Position numbers and translations under genes: made by a program. Positions 34,798 to 44,458 of a DNA stretch of 62,739 bases are shown here, piece after piece; within the stretch, counting starts at the first letter, position 1, and every line of letters starts with the position of its first letter. The notes below the pieces were generated by a model that was given only the letters and a program-made list of their open reading frames with translations, did not search any database and had not been told where the DNA came from. This stretch comes from an uncultured Lachnospiraceae bacterium (GTDB lineage: Bacteria > Bacillota > Clostridia > Lachnospirales > Lachnospiraceae), in NCBI GenBank assembly GCA_910585905.1, contig CAJUID010000014.1:1-62739 (forward strand). Reading direction: 5' to 3'.

Positions 34798-36594
34798 ATG
34801 GGGATTCGGGAACGGTTGACACAGATTAGGAAAAAAATGGAAAAGTCCGAGATTGATATGTATTTTGTTCCGACGAATGATTTTCATGGTTCAGAGTATG
34901 TGAGTGATTACTTTAAAACCAGGGAGTTTTTGTCTGGGTTTGATGGCTCGGCTGGAAATATGGTGATTACACAGAAGGAGGCAGGACTTTGGACGGACGG
35001 CAGGTACTTCCTACAAGCAGAAAATCAGCTTGCAGGTACTGGGATTACATTGTACAAGTCGGGTCAGGAGGGCGTTCCAACGGTAAATCAATATATTGAA
35101 TCCAATATGCCCGAATCCGGGACGTTTGGCGTGGATGGGCGCATGGTATCTGAGGCGTGGGTTGAAGGACTGAAGGAAATGCTTGCCAGCAAGAAGGCGA
35201 AGGTGGTACTGGAAAGGGACCTTGCTGGTGAAATCTGGTTGGACAGACCTGAGCTGCGTCATGAGAAAGCCTGGATTTTGCCAGAAGAATATACTGGTGA
35301 GAGCAGGATGTCAAAACTTCAAAAGCTACGTCAGTTCCTTGCGGAAAAAGGCGGTGGGAAGATGGTATTCACTTCGCTGGATGATATTGCATGGCTGTTG
35401 AACATACGAGGCAGTGATATACCTTGTAATCCTGTGGTATTATCTTATTTGGTTGTTGAGGCAGACAATGCTTTTCTTTTTGCCGGGAAAGGGATTTTTT
35501 CTGTAGAAGACGAGGGAGCGCTTGGCAGTGATGGAATTGTTTTGAAAAGATATGATGAGATATACGATTATGTGCGAAATTTCCCAGAGGAAGAGCACAT
35601 TTTTGTGGATAAACATGCTGTAAATGCTATAATTGTGGAAAACTTTCCGAAAAATACAAAGATTGTGGATACAGCCTGTCCAGTTACAGCATGGAAGGCA
35701 GTAAAAAATTCTGTTGAGATACAAAATGAGAGGAAGGCGCATATCCGGGATGGTGTAGCAGTAACAAAGTTTATCTGCTGGCTGAAACAGAATATTGATA
35801 AAATGCCGCTTACGGAAATTAAGGCAGCGGAGAAGTTAGAGGGCTTCCGCAGGGAAGGGAAGCATTATCTTGGGCCAAGTTTTGAACCGATTGCCGGATA
35901 TGCGGAACACGGTGCGATTGTGCACTATTCCGCGACACCAGAGACAGATGCAAGGCTTATGCCAGAGAATTTTTTATTGTTCGATACGGGAGGGCAGTAT
36001 TTGGAGGGAACAACAGATGTGACAAGGACGATTTTGTTGGGAGGCAAGGCAACCTCAGAGCAAAAAAAGTATTATACTGCTGTTCTTAGAGGAAATTTAA
36101 ATCTTTGTGCAGCAAAGTTTATGTACGGATGTTCGGGTGTGGCTCTTGATTATGCAGCAAGGCAGCCTCTCTGGGAAATGGGATGTGATTATAATCATGG
36201 AACTGGCCACGGCGTAGGTTATCTGCTTAATGTCCATGAAGCCCCAAATGCATTTCGCTATAGGATTTTGAAAGAACCAGGACAGAATGCAGTTCTGGAA
36301 GAGGGGATGATTACTTCGGATGAGCCTGGAATCTATCTTGCCGGGAAGTATGGGATCAGGCTGGAAAACCTGATTCTCTGTGTAAAAAAGGAAAAAAATG
36401 AGTTTGGGCAGTTTATGGGGTTTGAACCGCTGACCTTTGTGCCATTTGACAGGGATGCTATTGACACAGAGCAGATGAGCCAGAAAGAACTGGATTATCT
36501 TAATGATTACCACAGGCAGGTTTATGAGAAGCTTGAGAAGTATTTATCCAGTGAGGAGAAGGAATGGTTGGCAGATATGTGTGCTCCATTATAA
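34798..36594 (+). CDS. Xaa-Pro aminopeptidase (M24B, aminopeptidase P)
   Basis: This 598-aa protein is of the long aminopeptidase P type, with two N-terminal creatinase-like domains (FVPTNDFHGSEYVSDYF, FDGSAGNMVITQKEAGLWTDGRY) and a C-terminal pita-bread domain. Metal ligands are visible as FDTGGQYLEGTTDVTRT (two Asp), GTGHGVGY (His), TSDEPGIY and IRLENL (two Glu). It removes N-terminal residues before proline. GGAGGA lies before the start. It is followed by a terminator at 36615-36650. Confidence 0.93.
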   Translation: MGIRERLTQIRKKMEKSEIDMYFVPTNDFHGSEYVSDYFKTREFLSGFDGSAGNMVITQKEAGLWTDGRYFLQAENQLAGTGITLYKSGQEGVPTVNQYIESNMPESGTFGVDGRMVSEAWVEGLKEMLASKKAKVVLERDLAGEIWLDRPELRHEKAWILPEEYTGESRMSKLQKLRQFLAEKGGGKMVFTSLDDIAWLLNIRGSDIPCNPVVLSYLVVEADNAFLFAGKGIFSVEDEGALGSDGIVLKRYDEIYDYVRNFPEEEHIFVDKHAVNAIIVENFPKNTKIVDTACPVTAWKAVKNSVEIQNERKAHIRDGVAVTKFICWLKQNIDKMPLTEIKAAEKLEGFRREGKHYLGPSFEPIAGYAEHGAIVHYSATPETDARLMPENFLLFDTGGQYLEGTTDVTRTILLGGKATSEQKKYYTAVLRGNLNLCAAKFMYGCSGVALDYAARQPLWEMGCDYNHGTGHGVGYLLNVHEAPNAFRYRILKEPGQNAVLEEGMITSDEPGIYLAGKYGIRLENLILCVKKEKNEFGQFMGFEPLTFVPFDRDAIDTEQMSQKELDYLNDYHRQVYEKLEKYLSSEEKEWLADMCAPL

Positions 36595-36614
36595 TTGAAT
36601 AAGATAGGGCAAAT

Positions 36615-36650
36615 AGAAAAAGCGTATCCATAAAGGAAACGCTTTTTCTT
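36615..36650. terminator. Bidirectional terminator
   Basis: GAAAAAGCGT pairs with ACGCTTTTTC, giving A- and T-runs on both sides. It separates the converging aminopeptidase and PAP2-like genes. Confidence 0.85.
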
Positions 36651-36677
36651 ATATATTTGCAATGAGAGAAAACAAAG

Positions 36678-37346
36678 TTAAGATAGTTCTGACAGCCGCC
36701 TTCTTTTTTCAAACTTGCCAGGTATAATCTGATAGACTAGCACATAATATACACCATATAGCATAATGGCTGTGATGACATCTAAGAAGGAATGCTGTTT
36801 TAAAAACATAGTTGAAAGGCAGATCAGCGTGCATAAAATTAGCGAAGCGATATGCCAGCCCTTACGGTTTTTAAAATAATGGCTTTCTGAAAATGCCACA
36901 TGGATTGCCACCGAATTGTAAACATGGATACTCGGCAGCACATTGGTATCGGTATCACTAGAATAAATAAAACCGATAATATCTGTAAAAATATTGGAAT
37001 GGGCAAATTCTGCCGGCCGCATGCTCTGTGCATTTGGGAAAAGGTAGTATACCAAAAGGCAGGTGCTCATACCCAGAATTAATGTAATAACACAACAATA
37101 ATAATCTTCTAAATGCCTTCTCTGCAAAAAAAGGAAGAGAAGGACAACAACAACATATAGGAACCATAATAAATATGGGATGATAAAAAGTTCACAGAAA
37201 GGAATCCAGTCATCGACAAAACAGTGGATATCTGTAAATGGCACATCATCTCTTGCCTCAAGCCATGCAAAACAGTACATATATATGGGAAGATATATAA
37301 TAAAAAGGAAATGTTTATTTTTCATAAAAAATTCTTTCCAGTTCAT
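36678..37346 (-). CDS. PAP2-superfamily membrane phosphatase
   Basis: This 222-aa membrane protein has about six hydrophobic segments. The conserved lipid-phosphatase residues occur as NVLPSIHVYNSVAIHVA (the PSxH block) and FLKQHSFLDVITA (the HxxxD block). The family removes phosphate from membrane lipids or exchanges head groups, including inositol-phosphorylceramide-type synthases. The conserved lysine/arginine first motif is not obvious, apart from NAQSMRPAEF, so it may be divergent. It is minus-strand and alone, about 45 bp after the next minus-strand gene. Confidence 0.75.
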   Translation of the reverse strand: MNWKEFFMKNKHFLFIIYLPIYMYCFAWLEARDDVPFTDIHCFVDDWIPFCELFIIPYLLWFLYVVVVLLFLFLQRRHLEDYYCCVITLILGMSTCLLVYYLFPNAQSMRPAEFAHSNIFTDIIGFIYSSDTDTNVLPSIHVYNSVAIHVAFSESHYFKNRKGWHIASLILCTLICLSTMFLKQHSFLDVITAIMLYGVYYVLVYQIIPGKFEKRRRLSELS

Positions 37347-37392
37347 ATTATCCCCCTTTGGTGTTCCTATTTGTTTCTACTTGTATTGCCTT

Positions 37393-37965
37393 TTAATATT
37401 TAGGCGATTTCTTCCAGTCAAGTTCCCTTCGGATATAAGCGAAGGTCTTTTCTTCACCTTCCTCGGCAAGCATATGGAGGAGACATTCTAACAATTTTTT
37501 GGTATCCTTGTGAAGGATATAGTGCTGCTTGTTTCTTTCATAATAATTTAGTGCAAAGGAATCAGTGTAATCGTCGCGGTTATAATTTTTGCTTGCGGCA
37601 ACCCGGTCACAAAACATTTCAATCACATAGCGCATGGGCATTGGCATACCTTGAAGCCCTTCCTCCGGTTTTAGCGTAAAGTCAATCCAATATTCATAGT
37701 GATGTCTGTTTCGGCCTTTATGGTGAAGCCATGCGGAAGAGTAGCCCTTTGCCTTTTTTTCTCCAAAATTGGGGCTTTTCTTGCCGCCCTGATAGTTTTT
37801 GACACCTGCAAAAAATTCTACTGGAGAATATTTTGACCAGTCGTGCATAATCCCCTGCTTGTATAGCCCTGCACGGAAACAATAGCGCCTGACCAGCTTC
37901 TTATGGTGTAATATAGTTCCTAAATGTCCCCAAAAGTTGTTCCAAAGACTCATATAAATCTCCAT
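37393..37965 (-). CDS. DUF5662-family protein
   Basis: This protein of about 190 aa has a histidine-rich conserved core: HHKKLVRRYCFRAGLYKQGIMHDWSKYSPVEF and SSAWLHHKGRNRHHYEYW. It matches DUF5662, a common Clostridia family of unknown role. The H-x-x-D and repeated HH clusters suggest a metal site. I chose the ATG with GAGGGA upstream; another ATG 12 nt later, after GGAG, is equally possible. A much longer frame to 38076 lacks a ribosome site and family similarity. Confidence 0.7.
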   Translation of the reverse strand: MEIYMSLWNNFWGHLGTILHHKKLVRRYCFRAGLYKQGIMHDWSKYSPVEFFAGVKNYQGGKKSPNFGEKKAKGYSSAWLHHKGRNRHHYEYWIDFTLKPEEGLQGMPMPMRYVIEMFCDRVAASKNYNRDDYTDSFALNYYERNKQHYILHKDTKKLLECLLHMLAEEGEEKTFAYIRRELDWKKSPKY

Positions 37966-38230
37966 TCTGTCCCTCAAACAGTTCTTTTTACTATAGCACA
38001 TAATTCTGGAAATTCCTAGGGGATATCTGTCAATTGTAAAAAAGTTAAGTTTTCTAAAATTTTTCTGAACTGCCATTGATTGTGAATAGTAACTTAGGAT
38101 TGCATTTTAAATAGAATTTATTATTTTTCTATATTGTGCTGGCAGGCAAGATTTGTTATTATAAAATATTGAAAGCACAAAAGGTATAATAAACGGCTTC
38201 ATAAAATGGTTTGAAGGGATGGAGGTGCCG

Positions 38231-38938
38231 ATGTATACATTTGACAGCAGAGTTCGGTATAGCGAAATCGCCGAAGATGGGCGAATCAGCGTTAATGCAA
38301 TAATAGATTATATGCAGGATTGTACGAATTTTCAATCAGAGGATTTAGGTGTAGGGCTTGCTTGGCATAAGGAGCGCGGCCTGATGTGGGTACTGAATTC
38401 ATGGCAGATAATCATTGAGAGCTATCCGAAGATGGGAGAAACAATAACTATTGGTACGCAGGCATATGGATTTGAGAAGATGCTTGGGTTCCGAAATTTT
38501 CTGATTACGGATGCGGCAGGCGCAGTAGTTGCCAAGGCAAATTCTAACTGGGTATTAATGGACTTGGAAAGAGGGCGTCCGATGGTCGTAACTCCAGAGA
38601 TTGGCGATGTGTATGGACAAGCTGAGCCTTTGGAGATGGAGTATGCTCCACGAAAGATTAAGATAGATGGCGAGGGGATTCAGAAGGAAAAATTTATTGT
38701 AAGGGAATACCATCTAGACACGAACCATCATGTAAACAACAGACAATATGTGCAGATGGCAATGGAATTTCTAGACAGAGGGGCAAAAGTCCGTGAGCTT
38801 CGCGTGGAATATAAGAAACAGGCAGTATTGGGAGATGAAATGATTCCTGTGGTATATGAAGTAGGTGAGGCGGAGAAGATTGTTTTACTAAATGCGGAAG
38901 ATGGCAAACCTTATGCTGTAGTACAGTTTTTTACATGA
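38231..38938 (+). CDS. Acyl-ACP thioesterase (FatA/FatB-like)
   Basis: This 235-aa double hot-dog protein has an N-terminal RVRYSEIAEDGRISVNAIIDYMQDCTNFQSEDLG block and a second-domain HLDTNHHVNNRQYVQMA motif holding the catalytic Asn/His. It hydrolyses acyl-ACP to free fatty acid, ending synthesis or feeding lipid remodelling. GGAGGTG lies before the chosen ATG. It starts a plus-strand series with a DUF218 protein 31 bp on, perhaps linked to cell-envelope formation. Confidence 0.9.
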   Translation: MYTFDSRVRYSEIAEDGRISVNAIIDYMQDCTNFQSEDLGVGLAWHKERGLMWVLNSWQIIIESYPKMGETITIGTQAYGFEKMLGFRNFLITDAAGAVVAKANSNWVLMDLERGRPMVVTPEIGDVYGQAEPLEMEYAPRKIKIDGEGIQKEKFIVREYHLDTNHHVNNRQYVQMAMEFLDRGAKVRELRVEYKKQAVLGDEMIPVVYEVGEAEKIVLLNAEDGKPYAVVQFFT

Positions 38939-38969
38939 TTGATTCAATAGAGTGGTATGGAGGGGTAAA

Positions 38970-39722
38970 ATGATAGTATGGATAGCCAGCATTCTGTTAG
39001 GGATTGCCTGCATCTTCTATTTTATAGGTTATGCTATCTGGGTAGGGCTTCAGAATTCATTTACATTTGTCTGGGCAGGATTGGGAGTTTTCCTATTACT
39101 CTTTGGTTTGGCACATAAATACGTTTTGACAGGGGCTCCCCGGTGGATGAAACGTATAGAGCAGGCGTTTTTGGGAATTGTCTTAATAGGTGTAGTTGGG
39201 TTTGGCATCATATTGGGCATTTTAATAAGGGAGGGGAAGAGAACTCCCTCAGAAAAGGCCGATTATTTGATTGTTCTTGGAGCCCATGTGTATGGCGAGA
39301 GGATGAGCGCCAATCTGGGCTACCGAGTACAAACAGCGTTTCAATACTTAAAGAAAAATCCTGAAACCAAGGTGATTTTGTCGGGCGGCCAGGGCCCAGG
39401 GGAGGATATTAGTGAAGCAGAGGCGATGCGTCGGTATCTGGAAGGAAAAGGGATTGCGGCGGACAGGATTTTGCTGGAAGATACTTCTGTGAATACAGAG
39501 GAGAATATTCAAAACAGCGCTGAGCTGATTGGGGATATGGAAAAGTCGGTGGTTATCGTTAGCAACGATTTTCATATATTCCGGGCAAAGAGGATTGCTA
39601 AGAAGCAGGGATTTAGGAAAGTAGAGGGTCTTGGCTCAAAAACGCATTTATATACTGCGCCAAACGCGTACGCGAGAGAAGTGATAGCGGTAATAAAGTA
39701 TAGGATATGTGGGCAGATTTAG
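38970..39722 (+). CDS. DUF218 (YdcF/SanA-like) membrane protein
   Basis: This 250-aa protein has three N-terminal hydrophobic segments and a DUF218 domain from about residue 95: ADYLIVLGAHVYG, TKVILSGGQGPGEDISEAEAM, ILLEDTSVNTEENIQNS and VVIVSNDFHIFRAKRIA. Family members are thought to act in peptidoglycan or polysaccharide precursor metabolism. GGAGGGG precedes the ATG. It is followed closely by the DUF4358 gene and then the O-acetylation cluster, which fits an envelope role. Confidence 0.85.
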   Translation: MIVWIASILLGIACIFYFIGYAIWVGLQNSFTFVWAGLGVFLLLFGLAHKYVLTGAPRWMKRIEQAFLGIVLIGVVGFGIILGILIREGKRTPSEKADYLIVLGAHVYGERMSANLGYRVQTAFQYLKKNPETKVILSGGQGPGEDISEAEAMRRYLEGKGIAADRILLEDTSVNTEENIQNSAELIGDMEKSVVIVSNDFHIFRAKRIAKKQGFRKVEGLGSKTHLYTAPNAYAREVIAVIKYRICGQI

Positions 39723-39739
39723 TAATAGAGAGGAAAATA

Positions 39740-40435
39740 ATGGAACAGAATAAAACGAGGAAATTGACGAATAAGGCAATTGCGCAAAAGGGCATGTTTG
39801 ATGAAGATGCCGAGGGTGCTGGAAGGAAAAAAACGGCGGATATCCCTGTTAAGAAAGCAGAAAGCATAAAGAAGATGCGTCCAGATCTGCGTTTTCTGTT
39901 TCTTTCTGTGATGGGGATTACCATTCTGGTTATTTTTGGATGGGGAATCTGCCAATCCATAAAAAATATTAATACTGCGGAGAAAATGATTGGGTATAAA
40001 GAAAATGAAGGAATTAAGAAAGTAGAAGATAATTCCCAGAATGCGGGGGAAACAATTGATGTTGAAGCATTGGTTCGCCGAATACAAGATAAGGTAATAT
40101 TTGAAGCAGAGCTGAATAAATTGGATGCATCGGTAGCGGAAGGGATGATTGAGACAGCAGAGGGGACGAAGCTTCAGATTTATGTGGGTAAGGGAACATA
40201 TGCAGATGAGTTGGTTATAATGACTGCGAAGAATGAAAGTGATGCTAAGCGGAATCAGGAGAGTGTAAAAACGCATTTGGCGGAGACAAAGAAAGCGTTT
40301 CAGGATTATCTTCCAGAGGAAGCTAAAAAAGTTGAGAAGGCAGTAAGTGTTCGTTGTGGCTGTTATGTGATTGTATGTGTAACTGCGGATTATGAGACAG
40401 CGGAAAAAACCATCAATGCTTTTATTCAGGATTAG
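39740..40435 (+). CDS. DUF4358 membrane-anchored protein
   Basis: This 231-aa protein has a basic cytoplasmic N-terminus, one transmembrane helix at about residues 50-70, and an external DUF4358-like domain (VEALVRRIQDKVIFEAELNKLD, YADELVIMTAKNESDAKRNQESVKTHL). DUF4358 genes repeatedly sit beside MBOAT and DHHW genes, which is the case here. Its role is unproven; a chaperone or adaptor in polymer acetylation is plausible. It overlaps no neighbour and is 11 bp before the first DHHW gene. Confidence 0.75.
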   Translation: MEQNKTRKLTNKAIAQKGMFDEDAEGAGRKKTADIPVKKAESIKKMRPDLRFLFLSVMGITILVIFGWGICQSIKNINTAEKMIGYKENEGIKKVEDNSQNAGETIDVEALVRRIQDKVIFEAELNKLDASVAEGMIETAEGTKLQIYVGKGTYADELVIMTAKNESDAKRNQESVKTHLAETKKAFQDYLPEEAKKVEKAVSVRCGCYVIVCVTADYETAEKTINAFIQD

Positions 40436-40446
40436 GAGAGAGACAG

Positions 40447-41703
40447 ATGAGGAGAAAAAAAGTTTATCTGATGGTGGGAGTCGGGATTTTTTCTATTATA
40501 GTAGGAAATAGATTCTATCAGAAAAGCTTGGTAGAAGGAAGCGGCTATTTGGGAGATGAGGTCGTTTTTTTTGCCGAAGTTGCATCGCCTGATGCCGAGC
40601 CAGAGGATGAAAATGGGGATACGGGGGATGTTGTCTGGGGGGATGAAGAGGAAGAAACAGACAGCAAGGTGGCTGATGCCATAGAAAAAAAGCAGGAAAT
40701 TGCTAATGGGGCACAAGAAGCAGGGATGACTAATGCACAAGGTCTGCCGATTTCTAGTGCGATTACTACCAATAAACCTTATGAGAAAATTACCGGTAAG
40801 GGAAAGATACAGCTTTACAACTCAACTGGGACGGCTGTTGTAGATGATACAGCTTATGAAATCTATAACTATGTGAATAGTTATGCAAGCCGTTATGCAA
40901 AGGCGGTAAACAGTATGACAAAAAAGCTGGATTCTAGCATTAAGGTGTATGATCTGGTAGCACCTACTAGTGTAGGGATTACTTTTCCAGATAATCGTAA
41001 GGATAAATTGAATTCTTCCAATCAGGAGGAGGCTCTAAATAATATTGAAAAAAAGCTGTCAGGCAGGGAAAAATTTGTTCCGCTATATAATATACTGATG
41101 CAGCACCGGACGGAATATATATTCTTTCGGACAGACCACCACTGGACATCTCTGGGGGCGTACTATGCGTATTGTGCATTTTGTGAGGCGAAGGGGATTA
41201 TGCCGAATGAGCTTTCTGCCTATGACAGAAAATCTTCAGAAGGATTTTTAGGCACATTTTATCGGGATAGCAACCATAATAAGGCGCTGAAAGCGGATAC
41301 GCTGGAGACAATACTTCCGCTTAGCCAGAATCTTTCTTTTGAGTACACAACGGTGGATGGGAATAAGCTTCCGGCACCTGTTATTGCGGATGCTGATGAT
41401 TATAGCCCAAGCCTAAAATATTGTGCATATATCGCAGGTGATAATCCGTATGCTGTGATTAGGAACAAGGATATCACAGATGGTTCTTCTTGTATTGTGG
41501 TTAAGGAATCTTATGGAAATGCGTTTGTACCGTTTTTAGCAGACCATTACCAGACAATATATATTATAGATTATCGTTATTGGGAGGGAGATCTGTACGA
41601 TTTTATTAAGAAGAAAAAGCTGCGTGAAGTTATTTTAGTCAATAATATTTCTATGACAAGGAATTCTTATCTGATTGGAAAGCTGGCACAGATTATTTCA
41701 TAA
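40447..41703 (+). CDS. DHHW-family (AlgX/AlgJ-like) putative O-acetyltransferase, first copy
   Basis: This 418-aa protein has an N-terminal transmembrane anchor, an acidic low-complexity linker (EDENGDTGDVVWGDEEEE), and an SGNH-like external domain. The eponymous motif appears as FFRTDHHWTSLGAYYAYCAF, and a serine-containing late block as VVKESYGNAFVPFLADHY. In related systems such as alginate export, such proteins pass acetyl groups from an MBOAT protein to a polymer outside the membrane. It sits directly before the MBOAT gene. Confidence 0.85.
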   Translation: MRRKKVYLMVGVGIFSIIVGNRFYQKSLVEGSGYLGDEVVFFAEVASPDAEPEDENGDTGDVVWGDEEEETDSKVADAIEKKQEIANGAQEAGMTNAQGLPISSAITTNKPYEKITGKGKIQLYNSTGTAVVDDTAYEIYNYVNSYASRYAKAVNSMTKKLDSSIKVYDLVAPTSVGITFPDNRKDKLNSSNQEEALNNIEKKLSGREKFVPLYNILMQHRTEYIFFRTDHHWTSLGAYYAYCAFCEAKGIMPNELSAYDRKSSEGFLGTFYRDSNHNKALKADTLETILPLSQNLSFEYTTVDGNKLPAPVIADADDYSPSLKYCAYIAGDNPYAVIRNKDITDGSSCIVVKESYGNAFVPFLADHYQTIYIIDYRYWEGDLYDFIKKKKLREVILVNNISMTRNSYLIGKLAQIIS

Positions 41704-41729
41704 ATAAACGCACAGAAATGGGGATTTTT

Positions 41730-43175
41730 ATGGTTTTTAGCAGTTTAATATTTTTATGTGCATTTTTGCCGGTCGTTCTGGCACTATATGCCGTATGTCC
41801 GGCAAAGTACCGAAATCTCCTGCTGACATTAGCCAGTCTTTTGTTTTATGCATGGGGGGAGCCGAGATACGTTTTGATTATGCTCTTTTCAACGGTTTTT
41901 GATTATGTCAACGGAAGGGCAATTGAATATTTTGAGGAAAAATATAATAAAAAGGCAAAGCGTGGGATTCTTATTTTATCCATTGTAGGGAATTTGGGAA
42001 TCTTATTCTTCTTTAAATATACGAACCTTTTGATTACATCATGGAACCAGTTAACCGCATCGGAGTTTGGGATTTTAAATCTGGCTATGCCGATTGGGAT
42101 ATCATTTTATACATTTCAGACAATGTCTTATACCATTGATGTATACCGTGGTTATGTGAAGGCGCAGAAAGGCTTTGTGGCTTTTGCCATGTACATCAGC
42201 ATGTTTCCGCAGTTAATTGCCGGACCGATTGTCCGGTATAAGTGGATTGAACCACAGTTGGAAGGCCGTGTTGTAAATGAAGAGCGCTGGGTCAAGGGAA
42301 TGCACAGATTTTTAATCGGGCTAGGCAAGAAAGTAATTTTTGCAAATCAGATTGGAGAGCTGTGGGTTGATATTTCTGGAGGAAATCTTTTAACGTTAAG
42401 TACGGCGGGGGCATGGATTGGAGCGGTAGCTTATACATTCCAGATTTATTTTGATTTTTCCGGTTATTCGGATATGGCGATTGGGCTGGGGCAGATGTTT
42501 GGTTTTACACTCCCGGAGAATTTCATTTATCCGTATGAGGCAAAAAATATAACAGATTTCTGGCGGCGCTGGCATATTACCCTTGGTGCATGGTTTCGGG
42601 AATATATTTATATTCCGCTTGGAGGGAACAGAAAGGGGATGCAGAGGCAGTTTGTCAATTTGTTTATTGTATGGATTTTAACTGGGCTGTGGCATGGTGC
42701 AAGTTGGAATTTTGCACTATGGGGCTTGTATTTCTTTGTCCTGCTTTTTGTGGAAAAGGTCTTTTTGTTAAAAGAGATGGAGCATTGGCCGAAATTTATG
42801 CGGCATATTTATGGTAAGTTTTTTATTGTGGTTGGCTGGGTGCTGTTTGCAATAGAGGATTTTGATGCGATGGGGCATTATTTACAGATTATGTTTGGGA
42901 TAAAAAATTCTTTAGTCAATGAAACAGCGCTGTACTATTTAGAAACATATGGAATCTTCCTTATAATCATGGCAATTGCGTCCACGCGGATTCCGATCCG
43001 CTTAATGAACAAGCTTCGCAGGTATCTTCTTAGGGAGGAGCCGGAGTTTGCGATGAAAAAAGGGAAGAAAGTGGAATTTGTTTTGTATAGTTTGTATACA
43101 TTTTTGATTCTGTTAGTAAGTATGGGAATGATAATTAGCGGTTCATACAATCCGTTTTTATATTTCCGTTTTTAG
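41730..43175 (+). CDS. MBOAT-family O-acyltransferase (AlgI/DltB-like)
   Basis: This 481-aa polytopic membrane protein of the AlgI type starts MVFSSLIFLCAFLPVVL and carries the invariant His in TGLWHGASWNF at about residue 322. The other family blocks are present: YPYEAKNITDFWRRWHITLGAWFREYIYIPLGGNR and DFSGYSDMAIGLG. It moves acetyl groups across the membrane for surface-polymer modification. I chose the ATG at 41730, six bases after GGGG; an ATG 12 nt earlier exists. DHHW genes lie on both sides. Confidence 0.93.
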   Translation: MVFSSLIFLCAFLPVVLALYAVCPAKYRNLLLTLASLLFYAWGEPRYVLIMLFSTVFDYVNGRAIEYFEEKYNKKAKRGILILSIVGNLGILFFFKYTNLLITSWNQLTASEFGILNLAMPIGISFYTFQTMSYTIDVYRGYVKAQKGFVAFAMYISMFPQLIAGPIVRYKWIEPQLEGRVVNEERWVKGMHRFLIGLGKKVIFANQIGELWVDISGGNLLTLSTAGAWIGAVAYTFQIYFDFSGYSDMAIGLGQMFGFTLPENFIYPYEAKNITDFWRRWHITLGAWFREYIYIPLGGNRKGMQRQFVNLFIVWILTGLWHGASWNFALWGLYFFVLLFVEKVFLLKEMEHWPKFMRHIYGKFFIVVGWVLFAIEDFDAMGHYLQIMFGIKNSLVNETALYYLETYGIFLIIMAIASTRIPIRLMNKLRRYLLREEPEFAMKKGKKVEFVLYSLYTFLILLVSMGMIISGSYNPFLYFRF

Positions 43176-43272
43176 GCCATATTGGGAATGGATTTTAAAA
43201 ACGCTCAAGTGGGATATATTTAATTTGAATTTACTGTTGCCATTGCGGGCGGCATGGAGGTTACTTTGAAAT

Positions 43273-44391
43273 ATGAAGGTGTATCAACGGATTTTTATGG
43301 TGGTTATATTTGGGACACTTGCCCTTTTTGGGATTTGTGCAATCGTTATGCCAGGAAAGGAATATTCTGAAAATGAAAACCGTTTTCTAGAACAGTATCC
43401 GGCTTTGTCTGTTACAGATGTGTTTTCTGGTGAATTTGAGGATCAGTTTGAGAAGGCATTTAGTGACCAGTTCCTTGGAAGAGATATCTGGATGATGGGG
43501 GCTACAGCTGTAGAGCGGGTTATGGGGTTTCAGGAGCTTAATGGCGTCTATTTTGGAAAAGATGGCTATCTTTTGGCGAAAACGGTGCAAGAGGATATTG
43601 ACCAGAAACAATATCTAAAAAATCTTCGGTATGTGGAATATTTTGGCGAATGCCAGCCAGATAAAGTCAGTCTTCTTTTAGCGCCATCACCCGGCACAAT
43701 TTTGAGGAACAAGCTGCCATATGGCGCGCCATATTACAATGCAGCGGCAATGTACCGAGAGGCGGATGCCATTTTAAAAAGAGCAAAAAATATTAATTCC
43801 TGTCCTGAATTGAAGGAATATGCAAAACAGAACCAGGTGTATTATAAGACAGACCACCATTGGACATTGCTGGGCGCTTATGCGGCATATAGTGCATACA
43901 GTGATGCTAATCAGTTTGAGAAACACACATATGGGTACTTTGCAGCCAATAAAATTTCTGAAGACTTTTTGGGGACAATGTATTCAAAAGTAGTTGCGCC
44001 GGGTATTAAGCCGGAGACGATGTTTGCAGCGGGTAATGTCCCACCGACCCAGGTGGTATGTGATGGGGAAGTAAAAAGTGGGATTTATGATGTGGAGAAG
44101 CTTCTTCAAAAAGATAAGTATGGTTATTTTTTCGGTGGGAATTATGGAGAAGTTAAGATTACGATGCACAATGAAAATACCCGGAAACTTCTTGTGATAA
44201 AGGATTCCTATGCAAATAGTTTTGTACCGTTTTTGATGGGGGACTATCATGAGATTACAATGTTGGATTTGCGTTATTATAGAAACTCTATACAGAAGCT
44301 TTTGAAGGAAAATGATTATGCCCAGATATTGGTCTTGTATGAGATGAGTAATTTCGCAGGAGATAAAAATTTGTATAAATTGGTACACTGA
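43273..44391 (+). CDS. DHHW-family putative O-acetyltransferase, second copy
   Basis: This 372-aa paralogue of the protein two genes upstream has an N-terminal anchor and a YKTDHHWTLLGAYAAYSAYS motif; LVIKDSYANSFVPFLMGDYH supplies the other conserved block. It lacks the acidic linker of the first copy. Two DHHW proteins with one MBOAT suggest two polymer targets or a donor-acceptor pair. GGAGG lies before the start, and its 3' end carries the -35 element of the next gene. Confidence 0.85.
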   Translation: MKVYQRIFMVVIFGTLALFGICAIVMPGKEYSENENRFLEQYPALSVTDVFSGEFEDQFEKAFSDQFLGRDIWMMGATAVERVMGFQELNGVYFGKDGYLLAKTVQEDIDQKQYLKNLRYVEYFGECQPDKVSLLLAPSPGTILRNKLPYGAPYYNAAAMYREADAILKRAKNINSCPELKEYAKQNQVYYKTDHHWTLLGAYAAYSAYSDANQFEKHTYGYFAANKISEDFLGTMYSKVVAPGIKPETMFAAGNVPPTQVVCDGEVKSGIYDVEKLLQKDKYGYFFGGNYGEVKITMHNENTRKLLVIKDSYANSFVPFLMGDYHEITMLDLRYYRNSIQKLLKENDYAQILVLYEMSNFAGDKNLYKLVH

Positions 44392-44416
44392 CATGAGCTG
44401 TAAAGTATGATATAAT
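44388..44416 (+). promoter_or_regulatory. Promoter of the carboxypeptidase gene
   Basis: CTGACA (44388-44393) and TATAAT (44411-44416) are 17 bp apart. The -35 box overlaps the stop codon of the preceding gene. Confidence 0.75.
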
Positions 44417-44458
44417 AAAGATATCTGTTTACTGGCACAGTTCCTAAGGGAGATTATA

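Noticed and set aside
39719..40276. Long minus-strand open frame of 185 codons
   Set aside because: It lies opposite the DUF4358 gene, has no ribosome site and no plausible protein; it is a shadow of the plus-strand gene.
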